Source: PWXP01 sp964487655 (GTDB taxonomy: Bacteria; Planctomycetota; Planctomycetia; Pirellulales; Thermoguttaceae). Taken from it: 16,199 nucleotides of DNA. Shown piece by piece: positions 1-7,538 of the stretch. The notes under the pieces are model-generated. The model had not been told where the DNA came from. It saw only the letters and a list, made by a program, of their open reading frames with translations, and searched no databases. A program made the translations under genes and the position numbers. The first letter of the stretch is position 1; each line of letters starts with the position of its first letter. The stretch is taken from the NCBI GenBank assembly GCA_964487655.1, contig CAZASB010000079.1, positions 1-16,199 on the forward strand. Direction: 5' to 3'.

Positions 1-368
1 TACCATCAGTCGGTTTTTGGGGTAGTTGCCCGATTAGCCGTCGCCGAAGCAGTAGAAACGGAAGAGCCTAAAATATAGAGTTACGCTCCTACAGGACACC
101 TCCTCAAGTGTGCAGTGTAGGCAGCCCTCTCACTCGCTGTCAATCCTGTCCTCGGAATTCAAGCCCGATTTCCTTGATACGAGCCTGGTGGCCCCGTCCC
201 GTCACGCATACCGTCCAAGTCTGCCATCTTCCCAAGGCCACGCAACCAGCCGCGCGCGAACAGGGTTCAGGTGGATGTATCGGCTGACTTCCAGAAAGGG
301 GGGGTAGCTGTAAGGCTTTGTGTCGCAAGGGTTTGCGAGCCACGGACAGCCCGGAAATAAATTAACGC
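1..368. other. gene-free left edge with transposase debris
   Basis: No intact gene is visible in these 368 bases. The right half holds a decayed minus-strand transposase fragment, listed separately. The short reading frames here overlap each other on both strands and none has a convincing ribosome-binding site or recognisable product. Nothing resembling a tRNA or a strong terminator was seen. The region lies just downstream of the stop codon of the radical SAM gene, so it is the 3' flank of that cluster. Confidence 0.6.
202..300 (-). pseudogene. REP-associated tyrosine transposase (Y1/RAYT) C-terminal remnant
   Basis: Read on the minus strand, this stretch encodes FLEVSRYIHLNPVRARLV followed by AWPWED. 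That closely matches the motif after the catalytic core of Y1_Tnp/REP-associated tyrosine transposases, typically YIHLNPVRAGLV followed by a proline-containing stretch and a Trp-Ser-Ser-Tyr motif. Only about 30 codons are recognisable. The upstream sequence (above position 300) does not continue the family, and the frame ends at a stop near 202 without the Trp-Ser-Ser-Tyr motif. No start codon or N-terminal HUH domain is present. It is a dead fragment of a house-keeping-type RAYT. The two repeats at 5098-5463 and 7532-7740 carry the opposite end of a similar gene. The family assignment rests on this one short motif. Confidence 0.6.
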
Positions 369-2267
369 TCAGCCCGTCTGCCACGCATGGTTGTCACGAT
401 CCCATCCAGCAGCGCGAAGGGCCAGCGCGAGGTAACGCTCATCCGCCCCGACCATCAGGCGGGCCTCAATCCAGTCGGCCAAGAGCCGGCGCAAGGACGG
501 TTCGTCCAGCGGAGAACCATGCCCGGCGTCCCTCGCAAACCGACAAAGCTCTTCGAGGGAACGGCCTCGGTCGCAGTACAGGTATAGTTTTCGTTCCATG
601 CCGTGCAGCCGATGCTGGAAGCTGATCGCACACGGTCGGGTATCGCTTAGGACGAGCGTGCCGTCCTCCTGGAGCGATGCACTCAGGCGGGCGCCGTCGT
701 GGACGGATTGCCACGTCCCAACGGCGTCGAGCAACGGCCCGACGTAAGAGAGCGGGTTGCGGCCGTCCAGAAAGTCGTGCTCGAAGTAGTAGGCCAGCCT
801 CTGGAGCGAACTGTCCGGCAGCGGGTAGACGAATCGAAACGCGCGATGGGGACGAAGGTTTCCGATACCGTAACGCTCCGGCTCGCGAAAATAGGGCGAG
901 AAGCGATCGGCCCGAACTTGCCCCACGGCAATCGGCGGCGAAAAATGCGCGATGGCCGGCAACAGGTCGGCCATTGCCTGGTAGGCGGCCGGATCTTCGT
1001 CGGGAATGCCCCACAAGAGATTCCACTTCAGTTCCGCGCCGGCCTCGGTCAGCCACTTCAGCGCTTGGAGGTTGTCGATCGCGCGAGTGCCCTTGTTGAG
1101 CTGCTTGAGAATAGGAGTACTGAACGATTCCACTCCCAACTGCGCCGCGCCCAGTCCGGCGGAAATCAGGACATCCACCTGCCGTCGCGATAGTTGGGTT
1201 CGCATCTCATACTCAAACGCGAGATGGAGCCCCGAGTCTCGCAGCATGGGCAGCAGGGTCTCGAAGTAGCGGTGGTCGAGAATGTTGTCGGCCAGGGCGA
1301 AACGCCGCACACCGTGCCGGTCCGCCAAGTGCCGCAACTCGTCCATCGCCCTCCGAGGACTCTTCGCTCGGAAGCCAATCGCCGCGCCGTTCAGGCCGCA
1401 GAAGGCGCACTGCCGGCGCTCGCCCCACCAGCAGCCGCGCGACGTCTCGGCGAACAGCAAGGGGGAAATCTGGTCGCGCAGAGGACTTCGCTCGAGCCGC
1501 GCGAAGTAGTCGTCGAAGTCGGGATACGGCAAGGCATCGAGGTTATTCGTCAGAAATTGCTCCGCGCCGTCCCGGCCGCCGATTTCACAACACGCAGGCG
1601 GTAGGACGTCGGTTGTCTCGTCGCGGCCGACCACGCCAGGCGGAAGCCGAATACGGCCGCCGGCGAGAATCTGCTCGACCACGGCGGGAAACGCGTGATC
1701 GGCTTCACCGAGGAAGACGTAGTCGATCTCGGGGAAACGCGTGATCAGTTCGAGCCCCATCTCGCCTTCGCACGCCGCGCCGCCGAAAACCACCTTCACG
1801 CGCGGCGCAACCGCTCGGATCCGACGGGCCAGGCAGAGCGACGCCAGTGTCTGCTGAAAAACCGTGGTAAACCCAACCATGGCATATTTTCGCCAATCGA
1901 TCCCTGCCACGCACCGATCGAGAAACGGGGCGATGCTCGCCATGGCCGCCTCGTACTCCGACCGGTCGCTCGCGTCGAAACCACGGTCGGCCGCCTGGAG
2001 AACCTCGCGGGCGTAGTCGTCATCGCTCGGGATCGCCTCGGCGAACAGATGCTTGGCAAACAGTCGCTCGCCCCCAAGCACGAATGCAAACTGGTCGGCT
2101 AGCCACTGGTAGACATCGAGTCCGAGGATCTCGGCAAGATCGAAGTTCAGGTAGGTCACGTCGCAGTGGATTCCGCGACGCTGAAGCCCCGCCTTCAGCA
2201 GCCCAAGCGCAAGGCTGGGCCACCGGACGCTGGCAAACGGCATCTGCACCAGGAGAACGTCGTTCAT
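369..2267 (-). CDS. B12-type radical SAM enzyme, RiPP maturation C-methyltransferase family
   Basis: A 632-residue cobalamin-type radical SAM protein. Residues about 1-200 resemble a B12-binding domain, with the early SLALGLLKAGLQRRG helix and a later VKVVFGGAACEGE and FLGEAD stretch. The radical SAM core opens with ETSRGCWWGERRQCAFCGLNG (residues 275-294, given here as ETSRGCWWG then RRQCAFCGLNG). The cluster cysteines are C279, C287 and C290, a CX7CX2C spacing instead of the usual CX3CX2C. That spacing and the CxFCGLNG end are, as I know the family, typical of the RiPP C-methyltransferases once called rSAM_ocin_1. The C-terminal 130 residues contain an LVLSDTRP segment and a winged-helix-like tail. 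The ATG at 2267 is preferred over a GTG at 2288: it overlaps the hydrolase stop as ATGA and there is no clear Shine-Dalgarno, consistent with translational coupling. No precursor peptide is recognisable nearby, so the substrate is unknown. Confidence 0.85.
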   Translation of the reverse strand: MNDVLLVQMPFASVRWPSLALGLLKAGLQRRGIHCDVTYLNFDLAEILGLDVYQWLADQFAFVLGGERLFAKHLFAEAIPSDDDYAREVLQAADRGFDASDRSEYEAAMASIAPFLDRCVAGIDWRKYAMVGFTTVFQQTLASLCLARRIRAVAPRVKVVFGGAACEGEMGLELITRFPEIDYVFLGEADHAFPAVVEQILAGGRIRLPPGVVGRDETTDVLPPACCEIGGRDGAEQFLTNNLDALPYPDFDDYFARLERSPLRDQISPLLFAETSRGCWWGERRQCAFCGLNGAAIGFRAKSPRRAMDELRHLADRHGVRRFALADNILDHRYFETLLPMLRDSGLHLAFEYEMRTQLSRRQVDVLISAGLGAAQLGVESFSTPILKQLNKGTRAIDNLQALKWLTEAGAELKWNLLWGIPDEDPAAYQAMADLLPAIAHFSPPIAVGQVRADRFSPYFREPERYGIGNLRPHRAFRFVYPLPDSSLQRLAYYFEHDFLDGRNPLSYVGPLLDAVGTWQSVHDGARLSASLQEDGTLVLSDTRPCAISFQHRLHGMERKLYLYCDRGRSLEELCRFARDAGHGSPLDEPSLRRLLADWIEARLMVGADERYLALALRAAGWDRDNHAWQTG

Positions 2268-3163
2268 GGAACTGCGGACTTGTCGCACGGCGGCAACTGG
2301 CCGAGAAACTCTTGTACGGCAGCGTAGTAGCTTGTCGGCCGCGAATCGTTATGGTCGAAGCCCGGCAGCGACATGAATCGCTTCGGCCGGGCATTCTCGG
2401 CCGCCTTGAAGAGGCGTTCACCTTGCACGAAGGGGACAATCGTGTCGCATGTCCCGTGGCTTTGCAGCATCGGCCCCGTATAGCGGCCTATCTTGCCAAT
2501 CGAGTCGAACCGGTTGCGCATTAGGAGCCGGGCTGGAATCAAGGGAAAGAGGAGCGACGCCATGTCGGGCGCGCTGGTGAATGCGCTCTCCAAGACCAGC
2601 GCGCGGCAGCCGTCCGAAGCGGCCAGTTCCACGGCCACGGCGGCGCCCAACGACTCGCCCATCAGGACGATGTCGCCGAATTCCACACCAGCTCGCTCGG
2701 CCAGCCACGCCCGGGCGGCCCGGGCGTCGGCGTAGAGTCCCTGTTCATTCGGCTTTCCGTCGCTACGCCCGTAACCCCGGTAGTCGTACACCAAAACGGA
2801 TGCCCCCACGCGCTCGCTGAGTGCATGGAGGATCCCCGCCCGGTTGGTCACGTTGCCGGCATTGCCGTGGTTGAAAAGGATCACCGCTCGCGGGTTGGGT
2901 CGCCCCGCGTACCAACCATGCAGTCGCACGCCGTCGGCCGCCTCGAACCAGACTTCCTCGAACTCCAGTCCCAGCGGCTGCCAATCGCCGGCAGGGTATT
3001 TCACGGGAACGAAAATGAACGTTTCTTCGAACCACATCATCAGGAGCAGGAGCCCAAGGTAAGCAAGCAGCACGATTCGAGCGACGCGCCAAGCCGACAG
3101 CCACATCGACCGTGCCACGAAAACAGCGCGCCCTTCGGGTTGCTTGTCGGCAGGCTGGCCCAT
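2264..3163 (-). CDS. membrane-anchored BEM46/ABHD13-type alpha/beta hydrolase
   Basis: A 299-residue serine hydrolase with one N-terminal transmembrane anchor (about residues 27-45, VARIVLLAYLGLLLLMMW). The catalytic fold then follows: an oxyanion motif FNHGNAGN (97-104), the nucleophile elbow GESLG with Ser171, an acid at Asp240 in HGTCDTIVP, and a base at His271 in GFDHND. This arrangement is that of the BEM46/ABHD13 (YfhR-like) family, probably an esterase or thioesterase of unknown substrate acting at the membrane surface. The start at 3163 is chosen because GGGAGG lies 3 bases upstream. A GTG at 3202 (longer) and an ATG at 3106 (just before the anchor) are alternatives. The stop overlaps the radical SAM start, and the DUF1571 gene ends 51 bases upstream, so the three are probably one transcript. 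Confidence 0.85.
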   Translation of the reverse strand: MGQPADKQPEGRAVFVARSMWLSAWRVARIVLLAYLGLLLLMMWFEETFIFVPVKYPAGDWQPLGLEFEEVWFEAADGVRLHGWYAGRPNPRAVILFNHGNAGNVTNRAGILHALSERVGASVLVYDYRGYGRSDGKPNEQGLYADARAARAWLAERAGVEFGDIVLMGESLGAAVAVELAASDGCRALVLESAFTSAPDMASLLFPLIPARLLMRNRFDSIGKIGRYTGPMLQSHGTCDTIVPFVQGERLFKAAENARPKRFMSLPGFDHNDSRPTSYYAAVQEFLGQLPPCDKSAVP

Positions 3164-3214
3164 CGGCCTCCCTACGTTCGTCGGACGGGCCGTGCCCGCC
3201 ACGGATGAAACGGC

Positions 3215-4162
3215 TCAGAACTGGTAGTTGGGGTTCTGGGTGTCGAAATCGGAGTCGGTAAGACCCACGTTCAGTTTGAGGTCGAGGTAGGTGTACTCCT
3301 CGATCAGTTCCGGAGCGCCACCGGGCGTGGTGGGCCACGAATACGACTCGTAACGGATCGGGAGGTTCAACTCGTCGTCAACGAAGATGCGGGCCAGATG
3401 GAACCGGAAGTTGCGACGCGGGACCGGATGGACGACCTCGATGCAGGTACACACCCGATCGGCGACCTTCGCGCCTTTGTAGAACTTCACCTCGCACTCG
3501 CCGTATTTCGTGTCGGCCTCGGCCACCTCGATCAGGCGCCGGACCAGGTTGAGCAGCCCGATTTCCGTAATGGGATATCGATTGCCCTGCATCGCAATCA
3601 CACCGTCGGGCTTCAGGGAAACGGTCCCGAACATCTGCTTGCGAAATCCCGTTCCATGCGCCGACATCTTCCCGTCATTCTGCCCCTCGATATAAATAAC
3701 CTCCTGGCCGCGAAGGTTCGCGGGAGAGAGAAAGTACAGGTATACGCTGAAGGGACGATGGCGGACCTTCACAAACATCTTCTCATGGTCGCCCACTTTG
3801 CCGCCGAGTCGCTCTCGCTTGATTACCACGGCAGAGTAGTCGTTGACACTCTCAAGATTGCGGAGCCCATCGCTGGCCCAACGAAGGGTGGGCATCAAGG
3901 GATGCTCGGCCGGCTGATCGACGGAAGGGGCGTCAGGCGTAGGCTCCGTCAGGCGTGCAGTACGCTCCGCCACGTGATAGGGCCTCTGTGCGGAATCGGC
4001 ATAGGGCGGACGAGCTTGATAACCCGAACCACCCGCCTGATAAGGGAGAGGTATTTCCCTCCGGTTCTGGCTGGACGCCTGACCCCAAGCTGCCGACGCT
4101 GTCACAAGAAGCACAAGGAACACCGGAAGTCCGAGACGGCTGGAGACAACGCAACGCAGCAT
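3215..4162 (-). CDS. exported DUF1571 protein
   Basis: A 315-residue protein starting MLRCVVSSRLGLPVFLVLL, a signal peptide that probably ends near AAWGQA. A low-complexity linker (about residues 30-90, rich in Pro, Gln and Ala) is followed by the domain. The domain runs from about LRWASDGLRNLESVNDYSA through FVKVRHRPFSVYLYFLSP to the C-terminal TYLDLKLNVGLTDSDF. These match the DUF1571 family, which is largely planctomycetal. The beta-rich layout resembles LolA/RseB-type lipid-binding outer-membrane lipoprotein carriers, but that likeness is my inference. The start at 4162 is supported by AAGGAG seven bases upstream (leader TTGCAAAGGAGTGTCTTC). A longer frame to 4258 would precede the signal peptide and is rejected. 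It is first in the minus-strand cluster with the hydrolase and radical SAM genes. Confidence 0.85.
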   Translation of the reverse strand: MLRCVVSSRLGLPVFLVLLVTASAAWGQASSQNRREIPLPYQAGGSGYQARPPYADSAQRPYHVAERTARLTEPTPDAPSVDQPAEHPLMPTLRWASDGLRNLESVNDYSAVVIKRERLGGKVGDHEKMFVKVRHRPFSVYLYFLSPANLRGQEVIYIEGQNDGKMSAHGTGFRKQMFGTVSLKPDGVIAMQGNRYPITEIGLLNLVRRLIEVAEADTKYGECEVKFYKGAKVADRVCTCIEVVHPVPRRNFRFHLARIFVDDELNLPIRYESYSWPTTPGGAPELIEEYTYLDLKLNVGLTDSDFDTQNPNYQF

Positions 4163-4272
4163 GAAGACACTCCTTTGCAAGGGCACACCGTCGGTCTGGG
4201 AACCCGCCGGGCCGCCAGAAACGAGTTGCCTTATCTGATTTGATCTTCCCTGACCCAAAAAGCCAATCCCCG

Positions 4273-4293
4273 CGGAACAGCTTTCCTGTTCCG
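4273..4293. promoter_or_regulatory. perfect 8-bp hairpin in the divergent intergenic region
   Basis: CGGAACAG at 4273-4280 and CTGTTCCG at 4286-4293 form a perfect stem around a 5-base loop (CTTTC). It lies between the divergent DUF1571 and glyoxalase II-like genes, downstream of the candidate minus-strand TATAAT. Part of it (GCTTT, CCTGTTCC) recurs as GCTTTTCCTGTTCC near 4366-4378, followed by GTTCCAAGAAC, a short palindrome at 4374-4384. A second inverted pair, CCGATT and AATCGG, spans 4345-4361. These could be operator or leader elements. No regulator is identified. Confidence 0.35.
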
Positions 4294-4303
4294 AGGATAT
4301 CGC

Positions 4304-4309
4304 ATTATA
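4304..4309 (-). promoter_or_regulatory. candidate -10 box for the DUF1571 cluster
   Basis: The minus strand reads CGTATAATGCG here, giving an exact TATAAT. No good -35 lies at 16-18 bases; a TTGTAA is only 12 bases upstream. If used, it would give a leader of about 140 bases before the DUF1571 start. This is a weak call. Confidence 0.25.
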
Positions 4310-4438
4310 CGTCCCACAGAATTACAATGTTTGGATTTGCAGGGCCGATTCGCCCAATCGGACGGCTTTTCCTGTTCCAAGAACTGACGTTAATCCGCAA
4401 ATCTTACCTCATTTCAAGACCCCCAGGGAGCCCAATTT

Positions 4439-5104
4439 GTGAAAACACACAAACTCCAGATATTGACCGTCGTGTCCGTCCCGTTTGAAGAGAATGCCTA
4501 TATTGTTCACCTGGTAGGCAATCATCGATGCCTGGTTATCGACCCAGGCCTGGAACCTAACCGTATTGTCCAGCAGATTGACGCAAATGGGTTGACGCCG
4601 GACGCCATACTCAACACGCACGGGCACGGCGACCATATTGGGGGAAACGCCACGCTGAAGAAGCGTTGGCCCGATTGCCCGCTAGTTATTGGCGAAGGCG
4701 ATGCCGAGAAACTGATCGATCCGCGGCAGAACCTTTCGGCCACGTTCGGGTTCTCGCTTATCAGCCCTCCCGCCGACGTCCTGGTGACCGACGAAGAAGT
4801 CTATTCCGCAGCCGGGATGGACATTCGAGTCTTGGCCATTCCAGGTCACTCGGCTGGCCATGTAGCCTACCTCATTGAAGGGCTTGCGACTCCCGTGGTA
4901 TTCGTTGGCGACGTGATCTTCCGGGGGAGCGTCGGACGCACTGACTTTCCCGACGGCGACTTCCAGGCCCTGGCCGACGGGATACGCGGAAAGCTTTACC
5001 GGCTTCCCGATGACACCGAACTCTTTCCGGGGCACGGCCCCTCGACCACGGTAGGTTGGGAGAAGGAGCACAACCCGTTTGTCCCCACCAACGACAGGAA
5101 TTAA
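4439..5104 (+). CDS. metallo-beta-lactamase fold hydrolase, glyoxalase II-like (GloC/YcbL type)
   Basis: A 221-residue metallo-beta-lactamase-fold enzyme. Metal ligands are visible in order: THGHGDHIGG (His61, His63, Asp65, His66), IPGHSAGH (His137), VGDVIFRGSVGRTDFP (Asp158) and the terminal FPGHGPSTTVGWEKEHNPF (His199). The last motif, with a two-metal site and short length, is that of the YcbL/GloC subgroup of hydroxyacylglutathione hydrolases, which hydrolyse lactoylglutathione-type thioesters in the cytosol. The true thiol cofactor in this organism is unknown. The start is a GTG at 4439 with GGGAG eight bases before it. The last two codons, AAT TAA, lie inside the left end of the repeat at 5098-5463, so the repeat supplies the stop codon. 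The C-terminus (NPFVPTNDRN) is close to the family's usual end, so little or nothing has been lost. Confidence 0.9.
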   Translation: MKTHKLQILTVVSVPFEENAYIVHLVGNHRCLVIDPGLEPNRIVQQIDANGLTPDAILNTHGHGDHIGGNATLKKRWPDCPLVIGEGDAEKLIDPRQNLSATFGFSLISPPADVLVTDEEVYSAAGMDIRVLAIPGHSAGHVAYLIEGLATPVVFVGDVIFRGSVGRTDFPDGDFQALADGIRGKLYRLPDDTELFPGHGPSTTVGWEKEHNPFVPTNDRN

Positions 5105-5463
5105 AGGTGTCCGGTACTTTTACCCTTGGTAATTCTCAATATTTCGCTATTCTGCTCAAAAGGGTAACCGTTCACGGGGCGGCGCAGGCAGCTTTCTCCG
5201 CTCGATGCGAAGGGGACAGTCCCATTTTCGCGGCGGAAACGGAGGATCATTGGGCAGAAACGCCCTTTGTGCCGCGAAAATTGGGACAGTCCCCCTGTGA
5301 ACGGTTACTCAAAAGGAAAGGCCGAAACGGGTAACGCTGGGTGGATACATCAATCACGTTCTCAATCGGGCCAACGGGCATTACGTGACCGTGTTGCGAG
5401 AGCTTCAGTCAACCGTCAAGCCCCGAGTCCGCACTAGAAACCGTACCGGATACCTTTATTTCC
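5098..5463 (+). repeat. RAYT-derived short repeat, copy 1, interrupted by a MITE
   Basis: Without the inserted MITE and its target duplication the repeat is 213 bases. The ends are inverted: AAAGGTGTCCGGTAC at 5103-5117 and GTACCGGATACCTTT at 5443-5457 (14 of 15). Inside, 5319-5378 encodes a 20-residue stretch containing GGYINHVLNRANG, which resembles the start of REP-associated tyrosine transposases (GGxxYHVLNR), but no ATG precedes it and the catalytic region is missing. The frame stays open into the right end. The other copy at 7532-7740 aligns with about 16 substitutions and one 4-base gap (my count by eye). Both copies share the same internal deletion junction, so the deleted form itself was copied. 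The palindromic ends could also act as a terminator at the end of the upstream gene. Confidence 0.8.
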
Positions 5464-5600
5464 CCTGGTGCTTGACGCGTTCGTAGCGCACGATTAGTCT
5501 TGTAATTGTGCTGGTTGTCGTTGCTAGCATGGCGGTTCGGCCAGCCGTGCAAAAACTGCGAATTGTGGCCGCGTTGAGTATAACAGCAAGGAGAACCGTT
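5105..5600. other. gene-free stretch filled by nested repeats
   Basis: About 500 bases separate the glyoxalase II-like gene from the DUF4838 gene. The repeat and its nested MITE occupy it up to 5463. The remaining 137 bases hold no gene, only a weak possible promoter (TTGACG, 17 bases, TAGTCT) starting near 5473. Frames that run through the MITE are products of its stop-poor sequence and are not annotated as genes. Confidence 0.7.
5164..5308 (+). mobile_element. IS66-like MITE, copy 1 (145 bp), nested in the RAYT-derived repeat
   Basis: The element starts GTAACCGTTCAC and ends GTGAACGGTTAC, with the inverted ends matching at 15 of 16 bases. It is flanked by an exact 8-bp duplication, TCAAAAGG at 5156-5163 and 5309-5316. 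The uninterrupted copy of the host repeat has this sequence once, so the insertion is certain. Internally, arms at 5213-5233 and 5272-5293 (around GGGACAGTCCC and TTTTCGCGG) can fold into a long imperfect hairpin, with GGGC/GCCC at its tip. No transposase is encoded. GTAA ends with an 8-bp duplication are, as I know the families, characteristic of IS66. Confidence 0.92.
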
Positions 5601-7538
5601 ATGTCGAGAACGACGATTACATCGAGCCTTTCAGCAATTATCGTCTTCATCTCGGCGGCGGCTTTGTGCGCGGCCGACGTCAATGCCGTATCGGTTGACC
5701 TGGTGCGCGACGGAGTCCCCGTGGCGTCAATCGTGGTAGCCAAGCAGCCGACGCGGTCGGCCCAATTGGCGGCGGTTGAACTGCAATACCATATCCAAAA
5801 GATCACCGGCGCGAGGTTGCCGATCGTGGCCGACGACCAATCACCCAAGGGCTCGCAAATTCTCGTGGGCGAAAGCGCCGCCACGCAATTGCTGAATTTG
5901 CAGAATGACGACTTCTCGCCGCAAGAATACCTCATCAAGTTTCTGCCCGACGCGATCATCTTGATGGGGCGCGACGCGAACGACCGCGGCACTCTCGACT
6001 ATGCCGAAGTAACAACGTTTCCCAACTTCTTTCACGAACAGGGCACATGCTATGCTGTCTACGATTTTCTGGAACGGCACGCCCAGGTGCGATGGTATCT
6101 GCCGACCGAATTGGGCGAATGTTGCCCGACCGCGAAAACGCTTCAAGTCTCCGGCGAGGAAGTGCGCCGTTCGCCGGCGATGAAGTATCGGATGGCTAGC
6201 AGCTTTGGTACATTTCCGGCGGATTTGTGCGGCGACACCGTGCCCTTGGAGAACCCGCCGCCCCATCTGCCTGCGCGAGAGCAGCACCTATTTCGGTTGC
6301 GTCATCGACTGGGTGGGATGCCGTATTCCGCGAACCATTCGCTCTATGGCTACTACGATCGGTTCTGGAAAGAAGGCGATGCCGAACCGGGGCCTACTTT
6401 CGAGCAATTCCACCCCGAGTATTTCGCGCAGGGCTATCAAGGCAAACCGCCGCAGATGTGTTATACGAATCCTGATCTGGTGCGGCAGGTGATCCAGGAC
6501 GCCCGCGACTACTTCGACGGAAAGGGCCTCAAGACGGGATCGCATGCCCAGGGCGATTTCTTCCCAATCGTGCCGATGGACAACTCGCAGTTCTGCAAGT
6601 GCGATAAATGTGCTGAACGGCTATTGGAAAAGGCCACTCGCGGCGACGGCCATTTCTCGAATGACAGGGTGAGCAACTACTTCTTCGCGTTCGTCAACGA
6701 AGTGGCGCGCGAAGTCAAAAAATCGCATCCTCAAAAGTATATATCGGCTCTCGCCTACAACTACTTTGTCTACCCGCCGACCGAGTTCAAGCTGGAATCC
6801 AACGTGTCAATCCAACTTTGCCTCGTTGCGCGGAACATCTATTGCCGAGAGACTCAACGAAACGACCGGGCGATTCTCGATGCTTGGACGGGCGAATCGG
6901 TGGATCGGCCCAAACTGCTGTGGCTCTACTACTGCTTCCCGTCGCTGGTCGCTACCCGGCCTTTGTTCTTATTCTCCGGAGACCTGCCGCCTTTCCGGTG
7001 CTTCCCCCCCTTCTTCGCCCACACGATTGTCGAGCAGATGGAGGCCTATCGCAAGGCGGGCATCAGCGGCATGATGTATGAACCATCGTATATTGCCCAC
7101 AACCAACAAAGTGTGCTGCTAGACCAATTGGAATTCTACGTGACGTGGAAGCTGGCCGACGATCCCACGCTGGACGGCAATGCATTAATCGACGAGTTTT
7201 TCACTCGCTATTACGGATCAGCCGCCGCGCCGATGAAGGCGTTCTATGAGCTGGTCGAGCAGACATACGCCAATCCCGCGAATTATCCGAAAACGTTTCT
7301 CGATAGAGTTGGCACGATCTACAGAGGGGATATCGTGATCGGCAATCACCAATCCGAGGAGATCGCCTGGAAATATCTTGGCAATCCGCAGCGGATGTGT
7401 CAACTGAAAAAGATGATGGATCGGGCCGTCGCGGCAGCCGAAACCGATATCGAGAAACAACGCGTGGCCTTGTTCGAGAAGGGCATCTGGCAATACATGC
7501 AGGCCGGCCGCAACGCCTATCTTCAAAGATCGAATTAA
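5601..7538 (+). CDS. secreted DUF4838 protein with alpha-glucuronidase-like N-terminal fold
   Basis: A 645-residue protein with a signal peptide (MSRTTITSSLSAIIVFISAA, probable cleavage near residue 25). Residues about 30-185 resemble the N-terminal domain of GH67 alpha-glucuronidases, including AAVELQYHIQKITG and a GTCYAVYDFLERHAQVRWY segment. The central part matches DUF4838, a secreted family common in planctomycetes and Bacteroidetes and assumed to act on carbohydrate. It contains the typical cysteine-rich motif FCKCDKC (331-337) next to an aspartate (MDNSQ). Catalysis is not demonstrated for the family. The start at 5601 follows AAGGAG eight bases upstream; a longer frame from 5508 has no such site. 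The last codons AAT TAA lie in the second RAYT-derived repeat, so a few C-terminal residues may have been replaced by the insertion. The gene runs towards mgtE, with only the repeat between them. Confidence 0.85.
   Translation: MSRTTITSSLSAIIVFISAAALCAADVNAVSVDLVRDGVPVASIVVAKQPTRSAQLAAVELQYHIQKITGARLPIVADDQSPKGSQILVGESAATQLLNLQNDDFSPQEYLIKFLPDAIILMGRDANDRGTLDYAEVTTFPNFFHEQGTCYAVYDFLERHAQVRWYLPTELGECCPTAKTLQVSGEEVRRSPAMKYRMASSFGTFPADLCGDTVPLENPPPHLPAREQHLFRLRHRLGGMPYSANHSLYGYYDRFWKEGDAEPGPTFEQFHPEYFAQGYQGKPPQMCYTNPDLVRQVIQDARDYFDGKGLKTGSHAQGDFFPIVPMDNSQFCKCDKCAERLLEKATRGDGHFSNDRVSNYFFAFVNEVAREVKKSHPQKYISALAYNYFVYPPTEFKLESNVSIQLCLVARNIYCRETQRNDRAILDAWTGESVDRPKLLWLYYCFPSLVATRPLFLFSGDLPPFRCFPPFFAHTIVEQMEAYRKAGISGMMYEPSYIAHNQQSVLLDQLEFYVTWKLADDPTLDGNALIDEFFTRYYGSAAAPMKAFYELVEQTYANPANYPKTFLDRVGTIYRGDIVIGNHQSEEIAWKYLGNPQRMCQLKKMMDRAVAAAETDIEKQRVALFEKGIWQYMQAGRNAYLQRSN

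Noticed and set aside
85..105. Sequence containing AGGACACC as a possible end of a RAYT-derived repeat
   Set aside because: Only eight bases match, and the orientation is wrong for the minus-strand transposase relic.
3398..4243. 281-codon plus-strand open frame
   Set aside because: It is antisense to the DUF1571 gene, with no domain and no convincing ribosome-binding site.
5056..5334. 92-codon frame through the MITE
   Set aside because: It overlaps the end of the glyoxalase II-like gene out of frame, and most of it is translated MITE sequence.
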